A stretch of DNA of 64,000 bases from Andrena cerasifolii (taxonomy: Eukaryota; Arthropoda; Insecta; Hymenoptera; Andrenidae): positions 2,956,001 through 3,020,000 of the forward strand of contig NC_135133.1 in assembly GCF_050908995.1 (NCBI RefSeq). The letters are read 5' to 3'. Every line of letters begins with the position of its first letter. Positions within the stretch are counted from its first letter, which is position 1. A program made the translations under genes and the position numbers. This document shows, in pieces, positions 61,201-64,000 of the stretch. Below the pieces are notes generated by a model. That model did no database searches. It had not been told where the DNA came from and was given only the letters and a program-made list of their open reading frames with translations.

Positions 61201-61547
61201 ATCAAAATGATCGGAGGCGGACACCTAAAATACTCTCCTGGTCAGTGTTTTCTACAAGGACTCTATCTTTGGACGAAGGGGCTGCAAGGGTGAAGCCGAG
61301 GTGATCGATCTTACCTCGCTGGGTTTGGGCCTCGGCATCAACAGGCTGCTCCGCGATATCCTCGTCTGCATCGGGAGAATCATCCGCATCCTCGGCTTCC
61401 TCGATCGTTTCGTTCTCGTCTGGGACTTCCGGATCGTTGTTGGACTTGCGCTCCTCCCACGCCGCCAGTCCTTCCCTGCCCAGCCTCTCGGAAGTGAGCT
61501 TCTTCACGGCCTTGATCCATAATTGCTTCCTCGGAGAAATACTCAAC
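40083..61547 (-). CDS. Ac76E: Adenylyl cyclase, type 2/4/7 class (Ac76E-like), 17 exons, N-terminus outside
   Basis: Membrane enzyme making cAMP from ATP downstream of G proteins. Exons, 5' to 3' on the - strand: 61547-61315, 57691-57534, 56438-56249, 53725-53550, 53381-53183, 49421-49263, 48644-48415, 47731-47595, 46448-46133, 46066-45863, 44350-44253, 42731-41865, 41773-41536, 41470-41344, 41212-41116, 40626-40368, 40298-40083. They join to 1,300 residues and TAA with every phase compatible. Order: acidic N-terminal region, membrane block M1 (about 115-280), C1 (about 355-510) with metal aspartates 366 (FADIKGFT) and 410 (LLGDCYYC), 44 apart as in the family; linker; M2 (about 680-1010); C2 (about 1070-1245). 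KWQFDVWSYDVTLANHLESG resembles vertebrate type 2, not types 1 or 5. No start codon was found in the window. Confidence 0.92.
40368..40626 (-). CDS. Ac76E: Ac76E-like exon, C2 catalytic residues
   Basis: Encodes FNNFDLRVGISCGPLVGGVI, FDIWGNTVNLASRMDSTGVM; the Asp, Asn and Arg of DIWGNTVNLASR are the adenine-, transition-state- and phosphate-contacting residues of C2. The acceptor ggacag is chosen over ctttag six bases upstream because only it keeps frame. Donor gtaatt. Confidence 0.95.
41116..41212 (-). CDS. Ac76E: Ac76E-like exon, C2 substrate-binding strand
   Basis: Encodes ADFDELLDENRFHCIEKIKT and VGATYMAASGLN; the Lys of EKIKT contacts adenine in known structures. Acceptor ttctag, donor gtgtga, phase 2. 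Confidence 0.94.
41344..41470 (-). CDS. Ac76E: Ac76E-like exon, C2
   Basis: Encodes ELYSQSRDKVGVMFASVPNF and TEFYSEDVNKGMECIRLLNE. C2 lacks the first metal Asp here (FASVPNF), as in all mammalian C2 domains. Acceptor tccgcag, donor gtaatg. Confidence 0.95.
41536..41773 (-). CDS. Ac76E: Ac76E-like exon, last M2 helix and start of C2
   Basis: The acceptor cttcttccag gives the phase needed by the previous exon and adds TSIPLSAQ before MLTFLCVFLVMVTYHGR. It continues SRLDFLWKQQAERELSDM and LLKNILPDHVAHHFL, the conserved C2 entry. Donor gtatgg. Confidence 0.94.
41865..42731 (-). CDS. Ac76E: Ac76E-like exon, M2 membrane block with extracellular loop
   Basis: Begins CTILLASLLLTTLILLASSI and encodes further M2 helices (FICSVISLMALTSIVGVLS, FTWILCLIALASALKL, LATIIVSTYAVLILVV). 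A long hydrophilic loop includes Asn-Ala-Ser and Asn-Gln-Thr sequons, as expected for the glycosylated M2 loop. Acceptor cttcgtag, donor gtgagt, phase 2. Confidence 0.93.
42806..43497. mobile_element. TTAA-flanked palindromic element, 692 bp
   Basis: TTAAGGGATTATACCTACTT at the left, aggtaggcataaccccTTAA at the right; the arms also share aaggtctgacaa-type sequence. A second inner palindrome (tctagtccttaatcg / cgattaaggactaga) lies at 43078-43212. Shares its right TTAA with the next element. Confidence 0.87.
43494..44233. mobile_element. TTAA-flanked palindromic element, 740 bp, abutting the previous one
   Basis: TTAAGGGGAGGTTCCGGTCT at the left, agaccggaacctgcctTTAA at the right. The inner arms share gtattatccgattcgac and its inverse and the aactttttttattttgaag motif. 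The two abutting elements fill nearly all of the intron between exons 44253 and 42731. Confidence 0.87.
44253..44350 (-). CDS. Ac76E: Ac76E-like exon, first M2 helix
   Basis: Encodes FGQLREDMFKSNMICCYVVW and IFIAISQAVILP, a membrane helix. Acceptor ttgcag, donor gtgagc. A TTAA element ends (44233) 20 bp beyond the donor. Confidence 0.92.
45000..45337. mobile_element. Helitron-like 3' end with two diverged tandem units
   Basis: Two approximately 145-bp units begin cgattagatatcaac(t/g)tgg (45012 and 45159) and end near ccttaggcccg. The sequence closes with gaagcgaagcgcggg and CTAG followed by T at 45334-45338, the Helitron 3' pattern. The 5' boundary was not found. Confidence 0.5.
45345..45690. 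repeat. Copy of the AACTCGCGAACTGTA foldback family
   Basis: Contains ttataactcgcgaactgtac, acgcaattttt, a ccaccccaagggggtgaa hairpin and a closing tttcaaatttccgggttagtg. The arrangement matches 19892-20587 with internal loss. Confidence 0.65.
45863..46066 (-). CDS. Ac76E: Ac76E-like exon, C1b linker
   Basis: Strong acceptor tgttcttacag. Encodes an acidic, Ser/Ala-rich linker with LESEYLEEENGS and a basic stretch SNKRMRSANINAWTLRYNDE before M2. Donor gtgggc, phase 0. Confidence 0.88.
46133..46448 (-). CDS. Ac76E: Ac76E-like exon, end of C1 and start of C1b linker
   Basis: Encodes RVHISEDTLNCLNDVYEVEP, YLKERSVVTYLIKQVEP and a Ser/Lys-rich linker ending WTPEIPFEN. Acceptor ttccag. The donor gttcgt is weak. 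The following 66 bases (46132-46067) are open in the same frame, so retention would add 22 residues without a frameshift. Confidence 0.85.
46741..47400. mobile_element. TTAA-family palindromic element, second copy, 3' end lost
   Basis: Starts TTAAGGGGGTATACCCGTTT and follows 13656-14379 closely through gacggctaaacggtgggcct and its inverted arm, then stops at atcttcatcgag without the terminal arm. Confidence 0.87.
47595..47731 (-). CDS. Ac76E: Ac76E-like exon, C1
   Basis: Encodes VDLNMRIGIHSGSVLCGVLG and KWQFDVWSYDVTLANHLESG. This wording is diagnostic for the type 2/4/7 group. Acceptor cgcttag, donor gtaaag, Gly codon split 2/1. Confidence 0.96.
48415..48644 (-). CDS. Ac76E: Ac76E-like exon, C1 catalytic core
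   Basis: Encodes ELVKVLNDLFARFDKLSAEN and RIKLLGDCYYCVSGLP with the second metal-binding Asp (410), then HAHCCVEMGLHMIKAIRDV. Acceptor attgtag, donor gtaatg. Confidence 0.96.
48892..49160. mobile_element. Palindromic MITE, 269 bp, TTAA at the left end
   Basis: TTAACACTAGAACTACC at the left, ggtagttctggtgTTAT at the right; the inner sequence is AT-rich. Lies in the intron between exons 49263 and 48644. Confidence 0.75.
49263..49421 (-). CDS. Ac76E: Ac76E-like exon, start of catalytic domain C1
   Basis: Encodes VLPDFVAKEMIRDIARE and YENVSILFADIKGFT, which includes the first metal-binding Asp (residue 366). Acceptor cttacag, donor gtatgt. A 755-bp TTAA element begins only about 45 bp upstream of this acceptor in the transcript. 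Confidence 0.95.
49466..50220. mobile_element. Near-perfect 755-bp palindrome flanked by TTAA
   Basis: TTAAGGGGTTATGCCTAGTC at the left and the inverted copy at the right. The arms of about 370 bp are almost identical, with only a handful of mismatches, separated by a very short loop near 49840. The same 65-codon frame therefore appears on both strands (49591-49788 plus, 50095-49898 minus). The arm identity suggests recent insertion or conversion. Confidence 0.93.
50221..51293. other. Ac76E intron: AT-rich, partial repeat ends
   Basis: A solo gagggTTAA terminus of the TTAA type is present near 50474, and a gggtaagtgccacc segment near 50630 resembles an element start. Nothing else was recognised. 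Confidence 0.35.
51294..52085. mobile_element. hAT-like element with TTCGAATA minisatellites, target duplication visible
   Basis: TTGCAAC flanks both sides (51287-51293, 52086-52092). Ends are AAGAGCTGTAAACATTCG and ...CATAACAGCCCTAA. Internal arrays: 30-bp units tattcgaatctgaaattcga (about 51850-51945) and 34-bp units ending gaattctactgg (about 51930-52070). Same family as 3644 and 9716. Confidence 0.75.
52086..53182. other. Ac76E intron: unique sequence
   Basis: 52090-52620 is unique and GC-richer. tatacaaggtgtttcgctaa at about 52622 looks like one end of a mariner-type MITE. No gene recognised. Confidence 0.35.
53183..53381 (-). CDS. Ac76E: Ac76E-like exon, last M1 helix and signalling helix
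   Basis: Encodes LTTNVLLYLAMNLAGMYTKY (cf. NLAGAYHKHL in vertebrates) and the coiled signalling helix ending NNRQEKLLLS that leads into C1. Acceptor attgcag, donor gtgaga. Confidence 0.94.
53550..53725 (-). CDS. Ac76E: Ac76E-like exon, M1 membrane helices
   Basis: Encodes GAGLDFSSQQRLMWYILFVV and further helices (YAMLPLPLRWCVLAGYG, LTHMVMAGITLL). The MLPL motif matches the MLPF of type 2 cyclases. Acceptor ttatag, donor gtaagg, phase 0. Confidence 0.92.
54219..54961. mobile_element. TTAA-flanked palindromic element, 743 bp
   Basis: TTAAAGGGTTAGTCCACCTTGG-like left end and ccaaggtggtgtaaccccTTAA-like right end. The arms share tatacaattttttt, gaaaaacgcattt and gaacatctgtgcaaaat inverted over about 300 bp. 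Confidence 0.87.
55030..55850. repeat. 102-bp tandem array, about 7 units
   Basis: Units begin at about 55125, 55228, 55330, 55432, 55534, 55647 and 55749. The spacing is 102 bp except one 113-bp unit with an insertion (ttcagtggtgctgc). The core reads taattagctgaaatatgttt ... ctctactcagcccaaacagc. The period is a multiple of three but all frames contain stops, so it is not coding. Confidence 0.9.
56249..56438 (-). CDS. Ac76E: Ac76E-like exon, M1 membrane helices
   Basis: Encodes IVLLAIWLWQRDE, SCCMAANMVVCVLGWWRCFS and YLYWASIFTWLLINSQ, hydrophobic helices of M1. The acceptor caccatag has a poor pyrimidine tract but the phase (0) fits both neighbours. Donor gtgacg. Confidence 0.85.
56439..57533. 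other. Ac76E intron: unique, one mariner-like end
   Basis: ttatacagggtgatcgcttc at 56605 looks like a single end of a TA-type element. Nothing else recognised. Confidence 0.35.
57534..57691 (-). CDS. Ac76E: Ac76E-like exon, juxtamembrane segment and start of M1
   Basis: The acceptor is tattttcag and the donor gtaccc. Encodes VFKKGVLYKGIFCPSLSNSF and then HSKQLETSYLHYSNRQRQKS, the basic juxtamembrane helix typical of insect adenylyl cyclases, leading into the first membrane helix. Confidence 0.88.
57692..60452. other. Ac76E intron: AT-rich sequence
   Basis: Holds a foldback-family copy at 58980-59330 and a ggggtctcacagacccc hairpin near 59760. The rest is AT-rich with no recognised gene. Confidence 0.4.
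58980..59330. repeat. Copy of the AACTCGCGAACTGTA foldback family
   Basis: Shares aagggaacatcccgaacccg, gaatatgtaggggatttcct, ttataactcgcgaactgtaa and the inverted cagttcgcgagttgtaacac arm with 19892-20587. Confidence 0.75.
60453..61264. mobile_element. TIR element with large inner palindrome, 812 bp
   Basis: Ends are AGAGTCCTTGTAGAAAACAC and the inverted copy at 61245-61264. The right half (60823-61236) is itself a palindrome with arms of about 140 bp (ttaggtgtccgcctccgatc and its inverse). It ends 51 bp downstream of the donor of exon 61315-61547. Confidence 0.85.
61315..61547 (-). CDS. Ac76E: Ac76E-like exon, acidic N-terminal region (tentative)
   Basis: The open frame starts after a gtcgacag acceptor with LSISPRKQLWIKAVKKL and continues into a Glu/Asp-rich stretch ending AQTQR. 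The donor is gtaaga. It has no Met, so it is internal. Its one-base overhang joins the next exon as GAT (Asp). I do not recognise the sequence; assignment to the cyclase rests on strand, order and phase, and it could belong to another gene. Confidence 0.55.
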
Positions 61548-62034
61548 CTGTCGACGTCACAACAATCCTAAACTGTCTACAAGAAAGGGACGGTGTTCTT
61601 CAAAGTTGGGGAGGGGCAGGGGAACATTGAAAACATTTATTAAACTGATACGTGGATTGGCGACTGTGTGTTAGCATTTCTCAAAACGTGTATGTGACAC
61701 TGCTCAAAATAATCTAGTGGGAATTGCTTTTTTAAACACCATTGGGATGAAACTTCGGATTTCGAGTTAGAGTACAGTGAGTCCTCGTTATGAGCTCGTT
61801 TCTACCACGCGTTTAAAGCTCGGCGACTATCCCCACCGTTGCTTGGAATCCTTCGGACGAGAGTGGGGGATCCTGGGAACGAGAGAGAGGCTCTCTCGCT
61901 CTGTGATGCCAGATCGGGGACGGGTTCCCTCGAGAATTATATACATTTATTGATAGAGCGAATCCAGATAATTCTTTCCCAGTTACCCCCGTCGTAAATT
62001 ATTCGCGCAAGGGACTGTGTCTGTTGTATCATTA
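61548..62034. other. Upstream of the first recognised Ac76E exon
   Basis: Unique sequence with a CpG-rich patch (61780-61930). cagtgagtcctcgttatgag at 61768 resembles a pogo-type end. No ATG-bearing exon was recognised. Confidence 0.35.
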
Positions 62035-62389
62035 AGGCGAATGTCCCAATTCCTGCTCATTTAAGAGGTACACTCGTCATGAAGAAGGTGTAAAAAAATT
62101 GTTTGTGATGAAAATTTGCAGAGTAATTGATTAATTCTTTAATAATAAATCAACCAATTCAAAAACTATTTAAGAAAGATATTTCAAGGTGTTTGACTGT
62201 TAGTAATTTGTAATTTAATATATAATGCTCTAAATGTCCGTATTTCTGCTTATGCAAAATAGCGACAAATGTTCAAATAATTTAGAATTATTTTGTTGCA
62301 ACTATAGTGCGAACGTAACGCATAGAATAATAATAAAAATGCGAAATGAGCAGAAATGGGGACATGAACAGAAATTGGGACATTCGCCT
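62035..62389. mobile_element. TA-flanked MITE, 355 bp
   Basis: Left end AAGGCGAATGTCCCAATT, right end AATTGGGACATTCGCCT, with TA on both sides (62033-62034, 62390-62391). Confidence 0.8.
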
Positions 62390-62699
62390 TACTTCTACCG
62401 TTTATCGACTCTCCCACCTTTCATAGCTGCCTCACAGTTTAGTGTATTCTGACTTTCGAGATTAAAATTGATATCCTTGTTAAGATTAGCTACGAGTAGG
62501 CAGTAGTATTCGGGCAGTGATAGCGATAGGACCACTGTGAAAGTATATTCCCAACGTTCCCAGCGTCGCGTTGCTCGTATATTTAGAAAGAATATTTAAT
62601 AAATATTAGTTAATAATAAAATAGTATTTATATTACTCACAATACAAGTACTATTTAATAGTATTATATTATTTAAAAATAGTTTAATATTATTGAAAA

Positions 62700-62955
62700 A
62701 GAAGATATTAAACACCTATACATAATTTTCAAATAATATTAACTACTTTTAAATAATTTTCCAATAGTACTGAATATTTTGTAAATAATTTTCAAGTAAT
62801 ATTGAATACTTTTAAATAATTTTCCAATAGTATTGAATATTTTGTAAATAATTGTCAAGTAATATTGAATACTTTTAAATAATTTTCCAATAGTATTGAA
62901 TATTTTGTAAATATTTTTCAAGTAATATTAAATACTTTTAAATAATTTTCAAATA
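62700..62955. repeat. 63-bp AT-rich tandem array, about 4 units
   Basis: Units of aataattttccaatagtatt plus gaatattttgtaaataattt, period 63 bp. Similar sequence resumes at 63312, so the Helitron-like insertion lies inside the array. Confidence 0.85.
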
Positions 62956-62956
62956 A

Positions 62957-63309
62957 TCTATACTATTATATAAAGAGAGAGCCGATTTTTATGTTCGCGC
63001 AAAACTCAAGACCTATTGAACCGATCTTCCTCAAATTTTAACACGTTACTCCTGGATACTTTAGGACGGACATAGGCTATATAGCATGCCTCAGAAACGC
63101 GTTATTAACATGGAACGAAGAAGCGCCTGGCATATGCTACGCTGGAGGGAAAGTAAATCTCCCAAAGGAGAGAATGTTATCTTTCCCGAAATGTTATGAA
63201 GAAATTAACCTTTTTTCAAAATACTTAATTTCCTTAAAAGATATTAATTCTAATAAACATGAAGCAGTCACACTAATATCTCGGGCGAAGCCGACACGGA
63301 GGACGCTAG
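62957..63309. mobile_element. Non-autonomous Helitron-like element, 353 bp
   Basis: Starts TCTATACTATTATATAAAG and ends ctcgggcgaagccgacac...CTAG, inserted between A and T with no target duplication. The tcggg-gaa-ccga hairpin sits about 13 bases before CTAG. These are the Helitron hallmarks. No Rep/helicase coding. Confidence 0.82.
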
Positions 63310-63942
63310 TATTAAATATTTTTAAATAATTTTCAAATAATATTAAATATATAAACAGTATATTTATATTATTTTAAATTAACTGTAATTTAAAAATTCA
63401 AGTGATATAAAATTTTCATTAATACCGTTCCCACTGCAAATTACCATAAATACAATTTTGCAATTTAATGCGCATTGCGGTGTTGGAGCGCACTAATATA
63501 CCCGTGTCACTTTATTAAGCAGAAAATTATATGAAATTAAATAATTTTCTATTACGATTGAAAGCGAGGACGCCGCACGTAATTGCATAACAACCGTTAA
63601 TGCTACGGCAGTCACGTGTTTGTTCGCGTCTCTCACGTGAGTGCCACTTCAAACGGCGCGCGCCAGAAGTCGGAATCTTAAGTTGCCTCTACCTTGAAAA
63701 TGAAGCCGCAGATTTGAAAACGGTAAGCGACATTTCAGTTCCTTACAGCGCGAGGAATCTGCGTGCCATTGTTCATCCCCTAACTTTAGGACACACGGTC
63801 TAGTGTCTGGAGTAGAAAAGCTCCTTGAACCATATAAAGTTCGTTCCACGATGTCTCGCAATTAGAGTGTCGTACAGTAAACATCGTGTTTCTTGGCTGT
63901 TCTCCATCTTCGGTTTTCATCGCGCTCTAATGCCACAGCACC
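63310..63942. other. Right-edge unique sequence
   Basis: AT-rich tail of the tandem array, then unique GC-richer sequence with CACGTG-type words (63613-63640). Could be upstream regulatory DNA for the cyclase gene; nothing specific supports this. Confidence 0.3.
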
Positions 63943-64000
63943 AGGGCCGGCTTTAAGGAGGGGGCAGGCAGGGCGACCGCCCGGGGCGCCAAATCTGTAG
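63943..64000. mobile_element. Transposon end cut by the window edge
   Basis: CAGGGCCGGCTTTAAGGAGG followed by a gcgaccgcccggggcgcc hairpin, resembling ends common in hAT-like insect elements. The remainder lies beyond 64000. Confidence 0.5.

Overview
The window is animal nuclear DNA, most likely from an insect and plausibly a hymenopteran. Two intron-rich genes are interrupted by dense, mostly non-autonomous transposon debris. There are no operons, ribosome binding sites or other prokaryotic features. The insect call rests on the two genes, whose proteins read like Drosophila Utx and Ac76E, on AT-rich introns around GC-richer exons, and on the transposon types (hAT-like, TTAA-flanked foldbacks, Helitron ends, TA-flanked foldbacks). 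The order is a guess.

Left half (+ strand, 1-31,592): the 3' ten exons of a UTX/KDM6A-type histone H3K27 demethylase. The start codon and first exons lie left of position 1. The exons join in one frame to give 1,144 residues plus stop: TPR repeats, a Gln/Pro-rich linker, the JmjC domain with its His-x-Glu...His iron ligands, and a C-terminal zinc-binding module. The intron from 5,163 to 25,161 is about 20 kb and holds many foldback elements, several minisatellites, a hAT element with a perfect 8-bp target duplication, a tRNA-like sequence, and GC-richer unique islands that may be regulatory.

Middle (31,593-40,082): about 6 kb of unique, low-repeat DNA downstream of Utx (candidate long 3' UTR or regulatory DNA), a hAT-like foldback element at 38.0-38.8 kb, and a 5S rRNA-like sequence at 39.85-39.97 kb just beyond the end of the second gene.

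Right half (- strand, 61,547-40,083): seventeen exons of a transmembrane adenylyl cyclase of the type 2/4/7 class (Drosophila Ac76E-like). They join to 1,300 residues plus stop with all phases compatible. It has two six-helix membrane blocks and both catalytic domains, with the two metal-binding aspartates in C1. The N-terminus lies further right, and the 61.3-kb exon is the least certain. The two genes are convergent (tail to tail).

The most distinctive feature is the repeat content. At least nine palindromic elements carry TTAA at one or both ends, mostly in introns of both genes. At least three elements with AGAGCTG-type ends are each filled with a different ATTCGAAT-based minisatellite. 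One element with 13-bp inverted ends carries sixteen exact 43-bp units, each centred on a 16-bp palindrome. I found no clear new gene system; the novelty lies in these repeats and in the 5S-like RNA.
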